Positions 35,590-43,892 of a stretch of DNA of 54,974 nucleotides are shown one piece after another; within the stretch, counting starts at the first letter, position 1, and each line of letters opens with the position of its first letter. Source of the DNA: Fidelibacterota bacterium (GTDB lineage Bacteria > Marinisomatota > Marinisomatia > Marinisomatales > UBA1611). The notes beneath the pieces are model-generated. The model ran no database searches. It had not been told where the DNA came from and saw nothing but the letters and a program-made list of their open reading frames with translations. The position numbers were made by a program, and so were the translations under genes. Where the stretch lies: assembly GCA_002718285.1 (NCBI GenBank), contig PBAR01000001.1, forward strand, positions 281,368 through 336,341. The letters run 5' to 3'.

Positions 35590-36353
35590 TGAAACTATTT
35601 CGATACATTATACTTATTCATTGTACGTCAGTAATTCTTGGGCAGGATTATCCACCTCCAACTGATCTAATAACCATACCAACTGCAGGGACATTAGTGA
35701 GGGGAAGTTATGCTCTAGATATGCGTATTCAGGATGCAGGAGGGATGATTGCAAGCCTCCGGGTTGGATTAACTGATCGATTCCAATTTGGACTTTCTTT
35801 TGGCTCTCCAAATCTAATTGGGGATGATAGTTTGCGATGGTACCCCCGACCTGAAGCAAACCTCAAATACCTGTTGATTGATGAAAAATCATCTATGCCT
35901 GGAATATCACTAGGGATCAACACTCAAGGATATGGGAACTTTAATGAAGCAGATAGTCTTTTACGTTATGATACAAAAGCTTATGGTGCTTATCTGGCGG
36001 CATCTAAGAATTGGTTGACTCCACTGGGAAATGCCGGCCTTCACACAGGGATCAATTATAGTTTTATAGAGACAACAGATGGTGATAAAGATCCGAATTT
36101 ATTTTTTGGGTTTGATTTAGAGCTAAACCCGGAATTTTCATTCTTAATGGAATACAATGCTGCTTTAAACGAAAATGATATGACAGCTAAAACAATGTCA
36201 ATAAGCTCTGGAGGATACCTGAATACTGCTATTCGCTGGACATTTGTAGATCATTTTCATTTAGAATTGAATTTTAATAATCTCCTTTTTGATGAGGATA
36301 AAGTGGATTATTTTAAGCGAGAGCTTAAAATAACCTATATCGAATATTTCTAA
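35589..36353 (+). CDS. Outer-membrane beta-barrel protein (YjbH-like)
   Basis: 254 residues. Signal peptide ends VILG, cleaved before QDYPPP. The start of the mature protein (LITIPTAGTLVRGSYALDMR), followed by alternating strands (LRVGLTDRFQFGLSFGSPNL, PGISLGINTQGYGNFN) and WFV/HLELNFNNLLF near the end, is typical of small outer-membrane barrels related to YjbH or YaiO. Function unknown. Last gene of the block with minimal spacing; a 15-nt gap follows. Confidence 0.6.
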   Translation: MKLFRYIILIHCTSVILGQDYPPPTDLITIPTAGTLVRGSYALDMRIQDAGGMIASLRVGLTDRFQFGLSFGSPNLIGDDSLRWYPRPEANLKYLLIDEKSSMPGISLGINTQGYGNFNEADSLLRYDTKAYGAYLAASKNWLTPLGNAGLHTGINYSFIETTDGDKDPNLFFGFDLELNPEFSFLMEYNAALNENDMTAKTMSISSGGYLNTAIRWTFVDHFHLELNFNNLLFDEDKVDYFKRELKITYIEYF

Positions 36354-36368
36354 AATATTAAATAGGCC

Positions 36369-37133
36369 ATGATACGATTTACGTATATATTTTTATTATT
36401 TTTTTCTTTTTCTGTTGCGCAGTCTGATATGGAATCCGGAATTGCAGCATATAATAATCGTGCGGAGGGAAGTAATGGTGCTATCGCAAAAAGCCAACCT
36501 ATTAATTTGGCTATAAGATATTTTGAAAAGGCTGCTAAAATTCCAGAAAATGAATTAAATGCTAATATTTATTTATTGCAGTCTTATTACTTCAAAGGGA
36601 AATATGTCCTTGAAGATGAAAATACTAAAAAAGAAATCTTTAATAAGGGTAAAATTCTTGCTGAAAAACTGATAAAAAAATATCCTAATTCCGGTGCGTT
36701 GAGATATTGGTATTTAGTAAACCTAGGAAGCTGGGCAGAGGTTTATGGTATTATTTCGGCAGCCAGGGAAGGTGTTGCTGATATTATGCGTACAGAATCA
36801 TTGAAGATTATAGAGCTAGATCCAAATTATCAAAATGGTGGTGGATATTTTATGCTGGGAGCGGTTCATTATAAGTCACCACGTATTCCATTTTTGCTCT
36901 CTTGGCCCAGCAATGATGAAGCAATAAAATACCTGAACATTGCTTTTGAAACAGGGCATAATACACCCAATCAAACTGTCTATTTAGCTCAAGCATTGAA
37001 AAAAGATGGTTTAGAAAAAAAAGCAAGGGATTTATTAATGATATTTGTTAATACGCCATTATTGCCCGAATATCTTGTTGAGGATGCAGAGCAAAAAGAA
37101 CTTGCAAAAAAATTACTTGCCGAATGGGAATAA
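36369..37133 (+). CDS. Exported TPR-like protein
   Basis: 254 residues. Signal peptide ends FSFSVA, cleaved before QSDMES. Helical repeats of TPR type: NLAIRYFEKAAKIPENELNA, KGKILAEKLIKKYPNSGALR, EAIKYLNIAFETGHN, YLAQALKKDGLEKKARDLL. The layout (two TPR pairs plus the conserved GAVHYKSP-RIPFL segment) is reminiscent of the TatT component associated with periplasmic TRAP transporters, but no TRAP genes are nearby, so only a periplasmic scaffold role is claimed. Ends 4 nt before the next gene's start. Confidence 0.65.
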   Translation: MIRFTYIFLLFFSFSVAQSDMESGIAAYNNRAEGSNGAIAKSQPINLAIRYFEKAAKIPENELNANIYLLQSYYFKGKYVLEDENTKKEIFNKGKILAEKLIKKYPNSGALRYWYLVNLGSWAEVYGIISAAREGVADIMRTESLKIIELDPNYQNGGGYFMLGAVHYKSPRIPFLLSWPSNDEAIKYLNIAFETGHNTPNQTVYLAQALKKDGLEKKARDLLMIFVNTPLLPEYLVEDAEQKELAKKLLAEWE

Positions 37134-37137
37134 ATTG

Positions 37138-38604
37138 ATGAAATACATTATTTCTATTGCACTGATTTTGTTTCCAATTATTATTGCTCAGGAATCAGTA
37201 ATATATTGGAATACTCTTTCCAGCTCTGTAAAAGTGGATGTTCCTATTGCGGATGATGAGAGCTTGGAAGGTGGTCGGGTTCAGATTCGAGTGAGCTTTG
37301 ATAATGGAAAAAATTATTTAAATCTTGGAGATGAGGTAAAGATTGAAGGAGGAGATCTTAATGATTTAAAGGAACTCTTGATTCCACGAAAGAGTTTTGT
37401 TTCTTTGGAAGGTTATAAGGAAGGTGTCACAGCTGAGTTCATTGCTGAAATATGGGATAGGGCAGGGAATAGTGCAATAGGAACTGTAAGTGACAGTATA
37501 CTAACCATAGATGAAACTAATCCAGTATTAAATGAGGTAACTGTTACGTCTACAAATATTCAGAATAAAAGTCTGGCGATGCCTGATGATATGTTTACTT
37601 TAACTATTAAAGCCAGTGAAGAAATTAAAATGCCCATGGTTGAAATTAATGGAGATGAATATCCTGCAACTGGAGATGGAGTTTCCTGGAAGGTGGAAAA
37701 AGTTTTTGAAGACGGTGATGATGGTTTGATCACTTTTAGTATTGCTTTTAAAGATTATGCCCAAAATCCAGGCAATACAGTGACTGAAACTACTGATGGA
37801 AGTAAGGTAATTTATGATGGCACAGTTCCAGAATTAGATAACATCAAACTTTATTCTAATAATCCCTATGATCAAACCTTGGCTGTTAAAGGAGATTCCA
37901 TCTTCTTGAATTTCATGGCTAGTGAGACATTATCTACGATAAATGTTTCTTTGAATGGAAATGAAATATCTCAGTTAAATAAAAATAAACTCGAGTACAA
38001 GTATTCTCATTTACTTACTGAAAAAGATACCGAAGGCTTAATTTCATTTTCTATTGATTATATTGATCTAGCGGGTAATTCAGGCGAACAGGTAGTTGAA
38101 ACATCAGATGATAGTGGAGTATTATTTGACATGACTCCTCCTTCAACTTTTAAAGTTGAGAGTGTAGGTTCTTCTACGAAAAAAGGGAAAAATTTTTCAC
38201 CGAGAGAGAAAGGAAAAACTTCTAGCGCAAAAAATGATACTGCCCTGCCAGCTTTTCTGACAGGTACTACTTTAGTTGTAGTAGTTGCAGTGATAGGAAT
38301 ATTATTTTTATTAATGGTTCTATCTTGGTGGAAGATATTTTCAAAATGCAATCAGGCTGGATGGAAGGTATTAGTGCCATTTCTGAATCTTATAACTTTA
38401 ACCAAAATTTTGGGTAAACCTATTTGGTGGGTGGCTATATATCTGATTTTTCCAGTAGGGCATATTTTGGTTTCTTTACAAATTGCAAAATTGTTTGATA
38501 AAAAAATTATTTTCGCAATCGGTATGATTTTATTACCATTTGTTTTTTATCCATTGCTTGCCTTTACTGATATAAAGATAGCAGAGTCTGCTCCTCAAAA
38601 ATAG
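37138..38604 (+). CDS. Ig-like-domain protein with a C-terminal multi-pass membrane domain (DUF5684-like)
   Basis: 488 residues from the ATG at 37138. Signal peptide ends LFPIIIA, cleaved before QESVIY. Residues 20-340 are bacterial Ig-like repeats (EIWDRAGNSAIGTVSDSILT, SIAFKDYAQNPGNTV, SIDYIDLAGNSGEQVVETSD). A basic Ser/Lys-rich linker follows, then one membrane segment (residues 377-397) and a polytopic domain (WWKIFSKCNQAGWKVLVPFL, GKPIWWVAIYLIFPVGHILV) like DUF5684. A periplasmic sensor or scaffold tethered to the inner membrane is the simplest reading. If the signal peptide is cleaved, the Ig part faces the periplasm. Function unknown. Confidence 0.65.
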   Translation: MKYIISIALILFPIIIAQESVIYWNTLSSSVKVDVPIADDESLEGGRVQIRVSFDNGKNYLNLGDEVKIEGGDLNDLKELLIPRKSFVSLEGYKEGVTAEFIAEIWDRAGNSAIGTVSDSILTIDETNPVLNEVTVTSTNIQNKSLAMPDDMFTLTIKASEEIKMPMVEINGDEYPATGDGVSWKVEKVFEDGDDGLITFSIAFKDYAQNPGNTVTETTDGSKVIYDGTVPELDNIKLYSNNPYDQTLAVKGDSIFLNFMASETLSTINVSLNGNEISQLNKNKLEYKYSHLLTEKDTEGLISFSIDYIDLAGNSGEQVVETSDDSGVLFDMTPPSTFKVESVGSSTKKGKNFSPREKGKTSSAKNDTALPAFLTGTTLVVVVAVIGILFLLMVLSWWKIFSKCNQAGWKVLVPFLNLITLTKILGKPIWWVAIYLIFPVGHILVSLQIAKLFDKKIIFAIGMILLPFVFYPLLAFTDIKIAESAPQK

Positions 38605-38628
38605 AATTAATTTATTTCCCCTTTTTAA

Positions 38629-39174
38629 ATGTCTAAATTAAAAGAAACCAAAGTTTCATCTAAAAAAATATTCAAAGGTCATCTTTTGGATGTACGTCAA
38701 GATTTAGTATTATTGCCTAACGGAGAGAAAGCTGTCAGGGAATGGATTAATCACCCTGGCGCTGTTGTAATCATTCCCATTTTACCTGATGGATTGATCG
38801 GATTAATTCGGCAATATCGTTATGCAGTAAAAAGTGAATTTATTGAATTGCCAGCAGGAAAATTAGATTTTGAAGAAAAGGCTTCAGTTTGTGCATTTCG
38901 TGAGCTAAAGGAAGAAATTGGATATGAAACGAGAAAACTTACTTTTTTAACTAATATTCATCCAGCTATTGGTTTTACAAATGAAGTTATGAGTATATTT
39001 TTAGCCGAGAATCTTAAACAAGTAGACCGCAATCTAGATGATGATGAATTTTTGGAATTACTGCCAACTTCTCTTGAAGATGCTTTAGAAATGGTTTGGA
39101 ATGGTAAAATTACCGATGTAAAAACTATTATTGGAATTTTATGGTTAAGTAAACTTATTAAAGAAAAGATTTAA
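38629..39174 (+). CDS. Nudix hydrolase, ADP-ribose pyrophosphatase-like
   Basis: 181 residues, cytoplasmic. The full Nudix box is present: GKLDFEEKASVCAFRELKEE followed by IGY (Gx5Ex7REUxEExGU, about residues 77-99). The N-terminal GHLLDVRQDLVLLPNG and AVVIIPILPDGLIGLIRQYR are typical of the ADP-ribose/GDP-mannose pyrophosphatase subgroup (NudF/NudK type). It hydrolyses a nucleoside diphosphate linked to another moiety; the exact substrate is not determined by the sequence. ATG follows a 24-nt pyrimidine-rich gap with no strong ribosome-binding site. Confidence 0.88.
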   Translation: MSKLKETKVSSKKIFKGHLLDVRQDLVLLPNGEKAVREWINHPGAVVIIPILPDGLIGLIRQYRYAVKSEFIELPAGKLDFEEKASVCAFRELKEEIGYETRKLTFLTNIHPAIGFTNEVMSIFLAENLKQVDRNLDDDEFLELLPTSLEDALEMVWNGKITDVKTIIGILWLSKLIKEKI

Positions 39175-39226
39175 TCATTAATTCAAAACATTGGTTTACA
39201 ACTATTTTTACATTTGATCAGGTATA

Positions 39227-39928
39227 ATGATGGCAAAGCTCTGTATTCTAATTTTTTTACTATTTTTTCCATTTCTTATGGCAGAAGATAAGCGAAACAG
39301 TATTATTTCAAGGAGTGGTTTTGGTAAAAATATAGGAGTTTTTGTTAATGGTGGTACTGAAGAATTCGAAATTGATGGCTATATTGATGCAAATATGGAT
39401 TTTGGTCTTTTTGCAGATATATGGTTTAGTCAGGTTGACTTTGATCAAAATTCAGATATTGAATTAAATACAAGTTTAGGATATTTACTAGAGATAACGA
39501 AAAATTTTTCAGCTGGAATCGGGTACAGTAAATTTTCTTACTTGGGTGATGATCAATCTTTTAAGAATGATGAAGGGGAATTCTTTTTTGGGGCTGTTAT
39601 CGGCCCTGCTACTGGTCTGATTTTTTTGGATTATGAATTTTACAAGTTTGATTACATGTGCAAAATAGATTTGAATCATGGACCATTAAAGAAAATACCA
39701 ATTGATATTTTTCTTCAAGGCTATTTTGAACAGGAGAACTTCGATATTAATATCTCGTTTATAAAGAGAATTAAGGATCATTTTACTCTAGGATATATAC
39801 TTTCAAGAGAAAAATATGATGATATACAAACCCGTAGTTTTGTAAAAAATGGGCAAAATTACACAATGGATTTCATCAATAATGAACAGGGAATTTTTCA
39901 TAAAATTTATGCTGGTTTGGTATTTTAA
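39227..39928 (+). CDS. Predicted outer-membrane beta-barrel protein
   Basis: 233 residues. Signal peptide (LCILIFLLFFPFLMA, cleaved before EDKRN). The mature protein alternates polar and aromatic residues in strand-length blocks (MDFGLFADIWFSQVDF, SAGIGYSKFSYLG, FFFGAVIGPATGLIFLDYEF) and ends with the aromatic strand IYAGLVF, as in small outer-membrane barrels. No family recognised. Either ATG of the pair at 39227/39230 could be the start. Confidence 0.5.
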   Translation: MMAKLCILIFLLFFPFLMAEDKRNSIISRSGFGKNIGVFVNGGTEEFEIDGYIDANMDFGLFADIWFSQVDFDQNSDIELNTSLGYLLEITKNFSAGIGYSKFSYLGDDQSFKNDEGEFFFGAVIGPATGLIFLDYEFYKFDYMCKIDLNHGPLKKIPIDIFLQGYFEQENFDINISFIKRIKDHFTLGYILSREKYDDIQTRSFVKNGQNYTMDFINNEQGIFHKIYAGLVF

Positions 39929-40055
39929 ATGATTACAGATTAATTTTGCATTTAGTTATATATTAAAAAATAATATTTTTATTTTTTTCTATTTCGATAC
40001 TTTCATAGTAATAATAGCATAAAATAGTCTTAATCGAATTCATTGTGAGTTTTAA

Positions 40056-40730
40056 ATGAATGTTCTGGAGTTTATTAGGGAAAAAAGGGAAGATCTGCAA
40101 GAAAATGCTGCTCAGTTCAAGGCTATGTTAGAACCAACATTTCAATCTTGGACAAATAAAATAAATAATCATATAACTAATACCTTAAATAACCCGTGGA
40201 TTTCTGGCTTTAATCCTTTTGAAAGTAATAATCTTTTTAGTTCTGGAAAAATTTTTCAAGATAAGATAGCATCAAAAACCTTTGAAAATTTAAGAAAACA
40301 GCTAGGAAAAGAAATCTATGTGGGCGAATGGGAAGTAATAGATCAAAACTGTATTAATCAATTCGCTGATGTAACTGGAGATCAACAATGGATTCATACA
40401 GATCCTGAGCGGGCTAAAATAGAATCACCATTTAAAACTACCATTGCTCATGGTTTTCTTACATTAGCTTTGTTACCAAAACTGACAGATGCGATAAATC
40501 TAAAGGAAAACTTTTATCCAGAAACACGTTTGGTGGTTAATTATGGATTGAACCAGGTACGGTTTCCATTCCCAGTTAAATCCAATTCAAGAGTCAGAGC
40601 GATAATTAGATTAAAAAATGTAACTGCATTGAAAAAAAGTATTGAAGTAATAAATGAAATTAATGTAGAAGTGGAAAATAGAAAACGGTATGCCTGTGTG
40701 GCTGAAACAGTTTTACGGCTCTATTTTTAA
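40056..40730 (+). CDS. MaoC-like (R)-specific enoyl-CoA hydratase/dehydratase
   Basis: 224 residues. Residues about 90-215 form a single hotdog fold with the MaoC hydratase signature: ADVTGDQQWIHTDPERAKIE (catalytic Asp and His) and TTIAHGFLTLALLPKL. The first 85 residues are a helical extension (FIREKREDLQENAAQFKAML) not present in minimal family members. The enzyme would hydrate trans-2-enoyl-CoA or a related thioester; pathway unknown. It stands alone, with a 127-nt AT-rich leader, and converges on trmH. Confidence 0.82.
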   Translation: MNVLEFIREKREDLQENAAQFKAMLEPTFQSWTNKINNHITNTLNNPWISGFNPFESNNLFSSGKIFQDKIASKTFENLRKQLGKEIYVGEWEVIDQNCINQFADVTGDQQWIHTDPERAKIESPFKTTIAHGFLTLALLPKLTDAINLKENFYPETRLVVNYGLNQVRFPFPVKSNSRVRAIIRLKNVTALKKSIEVINEINVEVENRKRYACVAETVLRLYF

Positions 40731-40803
40731 AATATTATTAAGAAAAGTGTAACAGGTATGCATTTTTATTATATTTGTTTTATTAATTATTTAAAATTTC
40801 GTA

Positions 40804-41451
40804 TTACAGGATATTACCATTTTTATCAAGACTAGGATATGATTTACCAGAATTATGATAGTATTTAGCAACATTAGGATAGGAAAACTCAAATAAAAGC
40901 TGATTATAGGTTTTCTTATCTAATCGGTTTTTTTTGTAAAGCCCCGCTTTTTTTCTCTGCTTTTGAACTTCGAAAAGAATAACAGCGGTTGCTACAGAGA
41001 CATTTAGATTAGCTACCATTCCTTCCATAGGAATCATGATTTCACCATCTAATTTTTCTAGAGTTTTTGGGGAAATACCATTTAATTCAGAACCAACTAA
41101 AATAGCTGTTGGTAAAGTGTAATCAAATGATCGATAATCTTTAGCTTTTGTACTTTTATTGGCTGCGTAAATACGAAATCCAGTTGATCGTAGATTGGGA
41201 ATCACATCAGCTTTAGAATTATATATATGCAAATGAACCCATTTATTTGATCCACCTGCAGCTTTTAGATTAATACCGACCTTGCGCTCATTAGAAGAAA
41301 TTCCATGAATATTTCCAATCCCTACTGCATCACAAGAACGAATAATCGCTGCGAGATTATGAGGCTTATGTACATTATCCATAATGATGGTCAAATCAGG
41401 TTGACGTTTATTTAAAACATCTTTGATTTTTTGGAATCTTTCAGGAGTCAT
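40804..41451 (-). CDS. trmH: tRNA (guanosine(18)-2'-O)-methyltransferase TrmH
   Basis: 215 residues, the usual length. SPOUT-class enzyme that methylates the ribose of G18 in the tRNA D-loop using SAM. The N-terminus (MTPERFQKIKDVLNKRQPDL, NVHKPHNLAAIIRSCDAVGI) matches TrmH closely, including the catalytic Arg in IIRSCDAVG. The knotted SAM site is ILVGSELNGIS, IPMEGMVANLNVSVATAVIL. The C-terminal tail is basic. Its ATG (41449-41451) lies 2 nt from the edge of island B, so the element has replaced its native upstream region and probably its promoter. Confidence 0.92.
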   Translation of the reverse strand: MTPERFQKIKDVLNKRQPDLTIIMDNVHKPHNLAAIIRSCDAVGIGNIHGISSNERKVGINLKAAGGSNKWVHLHIYNSKADVIPNLRSTGFRIYAANKSTKAKDYRSFDYTLPTAILVGSELNGISPKTLEKLDGEIMIPMEGMVANLNVSVATAVILFEVQKQRKKAGLYKKNRLDKKTYNQLLFEFSYPNVAKYYHNSGKSYPSLDKNGNIL

Positions 41452-41453
41452 AA

Positions 41454-41471
41454 TGTTCCGTATGTGGGGTG
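41454..41471 (+). repeat. Left terminal inverted repeat of island B
   Basis: TGTTCCGTATGTGGGGTG; partner at 46201-46218 on the other strand. The core CCRYATGTGG is itself nearly palindromic (perfect CCACATGTGG in the right copy), as expected for a site bound by a recombinase dimer. Confidence 0.6.
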
Positions 41472-41499
41472 GAGACCATATCTAACTTTTAACGTTGTA

Positions 41500-41769
41500 G
41501 TAGTCACACATGAGTTTTCAACCACACAATACCTTTATCGTTTACCTAAACTGAAATTAAGATATGATAAGATATGGGAACTCTATAAAAAAGGATGGAC
41601 ACCTACTAAAATCCATCGGTATTTGGAAGAGAATGGATATAAGGTTTCTAAGTATCCATCATCAACCAATAATACAATTAAGTCTCGTATCAAGAAAGAG
41701 AAGGTATTAAATCAACCTGTTAAAGTAGATACCTTTGTTGATTTTGGATTGGAGATGATACACAGTTGA
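41500..41769 (+). pseudogene. Probable recombinase/HTH C-terminal remnant
   Basis: An open frame runs through the island edge (in-frame from 41431, inside trmH) with no plausible start in the island; 41500 is nominal. The part likely to be real reads LPKLKLRYDKIWELYKKGWT then PTKIHRYLEENGYKVSKYPS and NNTIKSRIKKEK, basic and helical. It resembles the C-terminal DNA-binding part of the island A recombinase (KVKRLRTKGDSYNSISNFLN, NKYTTKMGKKF). It occupies the same place, just upstream of the small Cys/His-rich gene, with which it overlaps by 4 nt. I read it as a decayed recombinase end. It could instead be an unrelated small DNA-binding protein. Confidence 0.4.
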
Positions 41770-41936
41770 AACCAAAACCTAAATGTGATATATGTAAAAA
41801 CCGACATCCCATCCACAATGATGGATTTGAATACTTTGATTGTTGGAATTATCTTATAAAAAAGAAATCAAGAAAAGAACCAACTGTTGAGATATGGGAT
41901 AAGGGAAGGAAGGAGTGGGTTATAAGTAAGAGTTGA
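41766..41936 (+). CDS. Small Cys/His-rich (possible zinc-ribbon) protein, island B copy
   Basis: 56 residues from a TTG that overlaps the preceding TGA (TTGA). Reads LKPKPKCDICKNRHPIHNDG, then the same C-terminal part as the island A copy (4519-4689), with nearly identical DNA from 41793 onward. Cys7/Cys10, His15, His18 and Cys26 are kept although the first ten residues differ (CDIC against CPTC), which argues for selection on metal binding. It ends base-to-base against the convergent YwqK stop at 41937, exactly as in island A. Role unknown; context suggests an accessory factor of the element. Confidence 0.6.
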   Translation: MKPKPKCDICKNRHPIHNDGFEYFDCWNYLIKKKSRKEPTVEIWDKGRKEWVISKS

Positions 41937-41967
41937 TTATTGTTTTACTGTACCATCTTTGTTCCAG
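41793..41967. repeat. 175-bp inverted repeat, copy in island B (partner 4488-4662)
   Basis: Reverse complement of 4488-4662, same length, only a handful of substitutions and no indels by eye. Two such copies 37 kb apart in inverted orientation could recombine to invert the sequence between them, and could confuse short-read assembly. Confidence 0.85.
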
Positions 41968-42347
41968 TGTTTTAAAGGTATAGATAAAACTGGTTCCCCA
42001 TCCTTGTAAGTTATTTCTCCTTCCTTCTGTCCATTTTCATACCATTTAGTACTTAATCCATCTAGTTTCCCATTCTTGTAATTATAATCGTGACTCTTTT
42101 TCCCAGTACTATTATAATAAATCTTATGTCTACCTTCTTTTTTCCCATTACGGATATTACCCATATAAACTTTTTTATATGGTTTAGATTCACCAAAATA
42201 ACCATACACCTTACCCGTAATAGGTTCATCACTAAACTTTACAGTCCATAATCCATTATCCATTTCTATGAGGTCATTAACATTGTATTCTTGTTGTGAA
42301 AACCCAACTGAAAGAAATAGTAGTGATACAATTAAATAGTTTTTCAT
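41937..42347 (-). CDS. YwqK/MORN-repeat exported protein
   Basis: 136 residues from the ATG at 42347; a GTG directly before it is also possible. Signal peptide MKNYLIVSLLFLSVGFS, cleaved before QQEYN. Repeats: GYFGESKPYKKVYMGNIRNG, EGRHKIYYNSTGKKSHDYNY, LDGLSTKWYENGQKEGEITY, ending HWNKDGTVKQ. The C-terminus and the upstream junction repeat (copy 3) closely match island A YwqK genes, so it looks like a swapped cassette. Unlike the island A lipoprotein it lacks a lipobox Cys. Confidence 0.65.
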   Translation of the reverse strand: MKNYLIVSLLFLSVGFSQQEYNVNDLIEMDNGLWTVKFSDEPITGKVYGYFGESKPYKKVYMGNIRNGKKEGRHKIYYNSTGKKSHDYNYKNGKLDGLSTKWYENGQKEGEITYKDGEPVLSIPLKHWNKDGTVKQ

Positions 42348-42356
42348 CACAGACTA

Positions 42357-42410
42357 AATTTACATACAATCAGTACATAAAATAAAAAACCCCACGGATG
42401 GGGTGGGGTT
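42357..42410 (-). repeat. Cassette-junction repeat copy 3
   Basis: Read on the minus strand: AACCCCAC (42410-42403), loop, GTGGGGTT (42395-42388), T-rich run, GTACTGATTG, TATGTAAATTT, then ATG at 42347. Nearly identical to copy 1 over about 50 nt, including GTCTG just before the start codon. Confidence 0.75.
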
Positions 42411-42433
42411 GAAATAAAATAAATAAAACAATA

Positions 42434-43372
42434 CTAAGAAAGAAAATCATATTTTTGTTTCACCATTAAAACAAAATAATCTATTTCTTTAGAATTTTTT
42501 AAATCATATGAATAAAGTTGTTTGTACTTATTTTCCCAAACTTTAAACATCCCTTTTGGATCATCGAGTTTGAAATATGGTTTTGGTTTTTTTGAATCTT
42601 TCCACCCTATGTTTATATGAATACGGATGAAGTTTTTTCTAAAATTAAAAGTTACGAAAGGATGTTTATTTTTCTTAAAACTCACATAATTCTTTTTTGG
42701 ATTGATAGATACATCATCCCACTCTAAGAATTTTTCTTTTAATAAGTAGTACAAATCTTTGATGTCGTCGTTCACCTTTTTCTTTTTAAGAGTATCCTCA
42801 TCAGATAAGACCTGAACTTCCTTATTTACATTATCTATAATTGTATTCTTACCACCACTTACTTTTTGGATACTCTCTTTTGAAGAAGATTTAAATTGAT
42901 TGAAACTAATAATTCCATTATAAAATTTTCTTATTTCCCAAAGTTCAAAGGGAACATCCTTAAAGTTGACACTGTTCTTTTGATAAGAATTGAATGAAGG
43001 GGAAATAAAAATAATCCTAGACTGAGACCAGTCTATAGTATCTTTTTTGAGGTTTTCACCCGTTTTCTCGATGTATTCAAGAATAAAATCAGATTTATTA
43101 TTTAACATAACTGATAAATAAGAATAACCCTGATCAATTACTGAATAACTACTACCTTTTTTATATTCAATTATTACAAAGGAATTTGTTTCATTATCGT
43201 AACATAGAGAATCTAATCTAAAATCACCTATGATAAACTCTGTTGATACAAATTTTAAATTAAATAAGGTCTCAAGATTGTCTTCAACTATCGATTGAAT
43301 TTCTTTTTCTAATTTGAAATTTTCTCTTTCAATCGAATCTAATTTATTCTGTTTTAATTTATATAGATCCAT
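42434..43372 (-). CDS. DUF5655-type protein with N-terminal PD-(D/E)XK nuclease-like domain
   Basis: 312 residues. Residues about 20-130 hold a nuclease-like core: EKEIQSIVEDNLETLFNLKF, RLDSLCYDNE (Asp54), FVIIEYKKG (Glu69, Lys71) and QGYSYLSVML (Gln81), the D...ExK...Q pattern of restriction-like enzymes. Residues about 200-312 resemble DUF5655 (LKEKFLEWDD, VTFNFRKNFIRIHINIGWKD, IDYFVLMVKQKY). Proteins of this plan are annotated as predicted transport or defence-island proteins; their activity is not established to my knowledge. It is a single-gene cassette, preceded by junction repeat copy 4 and followed by copy 3. A DNA-targeting role is inferred from motifs. Confidence 0.7.
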   Translation of the reverse strand: MDLYKLKQNKLDSIERENFKLEKEIQSIVEDNLETLFNLKFVSTEFIIGDFRLDSLCYDNETNSFVIIEYKKGSSYSVIDQGYSYLSVMLNNKSDFILEYIEKTGENLKKDTIDWSQSRIIFISPSFNSYQKNSVNFKDVPFELWEIRKFYNGIISFNQFKSSSKESIQKVSGGKNTIIDNVNKEVQVLSDEDTLKKKKVNDDIKDLYYLLKEKFLEWDDVSINPKKNYVSFKKNKHPFVTFNFRKNFIRIHINIGWKDSKKPKPYFKLDDPKGMFKVWENKYKQLYSYDLKNSKEIDYFVLMVKQKYDFLS

Positions 43373-43381
43373 AATTAGTAT

Positions 43382-43434
43382 AATTTACATACAATCAATC
43401 TATAAAATAAAAAACCCCACGATGGGGTGGGGTT
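43382..43434 (-). repeat. Cassette-junction repeat copy 4
   Basis: Minus strand: AACCCCAC (43434-43427), loop, GTGGGGTT (43420-43413), T-rich run, TAGATTGATTG, TATGTAAATT, 9 nt, then ATG at 43372. It terminates the LRR lipoprotein transcript and lies directly before the DUF5655-type gene. Confidence 0.75.
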
Positions 43435-43457
43435 GGGACTGGTTAGGTGGGTTTTAT

Positions 43458-43889
43458 TTAAGGAAAATCACTCGTATGTTGGTCTCCCACAGAATTTTCA
43501 ATACAAGATGGATATGGTGGACAGAGTCGGTTGTCGGTAAAAATAGGTGAATTATCACCTTGGTTACAAATTTCATCAGGTATAACACCTGTGAGGTTAT
43601 TACGACATAAATTCAAATAAGTCAGATTAGTGAGATTACCTATCTCTGGTGGGATGGAACCTGAGAGGTCATTAGTATTTAAATATAATTCAGTCAGATT
43701 GGTCAGATTACCTATCTCTGGTGGGATGGAACCTGAGAGGTCATTATCGGATAAATCCAATTCAGTAGTATTCTCTACTGAATAAACTACTCCCCACAAG
43801 GTTACTTCAGTTGGAGTTGTATCCTGTTCCTCACAACCCCAATAAATCAAAAATAATACAGATAATAATGGGTAGAGTTTTTTGATCAC
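43458..43889 (-). CDS. Leucine-rich-repeat lipoprotein
   Basis: 143 residues from a GTG, 3 nt after the stop of the PD-(D/E)XK gene. N-terminus IKKLYPLLSVLFLIYWGCEE suggests a lipoprotein (Cys19, slightly atypical lipobox). Three to four plant-type LRR units follow: TTELDLSDNDLSGSIPPEIG, NLTNLTELYLNTNDL, NLTNLTYLNLCRNNLTGVIP, then a Cys-containing cap (NRLCPPYPSCIENSVGDQ). Two adjacent repeats are nearly identical in DNA over 54 nt (43621-43674 and 43693-43746, 72 nt apart). The island A LRR fragment is homologous. Likely a surface binding protein; coupling to two nuclease genes is unusual. Confidence 0.75.
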   Translation of the reverse strand: MIKKLYPLLSVLFLIYWGCEEQDTTPTEVTLWGVVYSVENTTELDLSDNDLSGSIPPEIGNLTNLTELYLNTNDLSGSIPPEIGNLTNLTYLNLCRNNLTGVIPDEICNQGDNSPIFTDNRLCPPYPSCIENSVGDQHTSDFP

Positions 43890-43892
43890 AAA

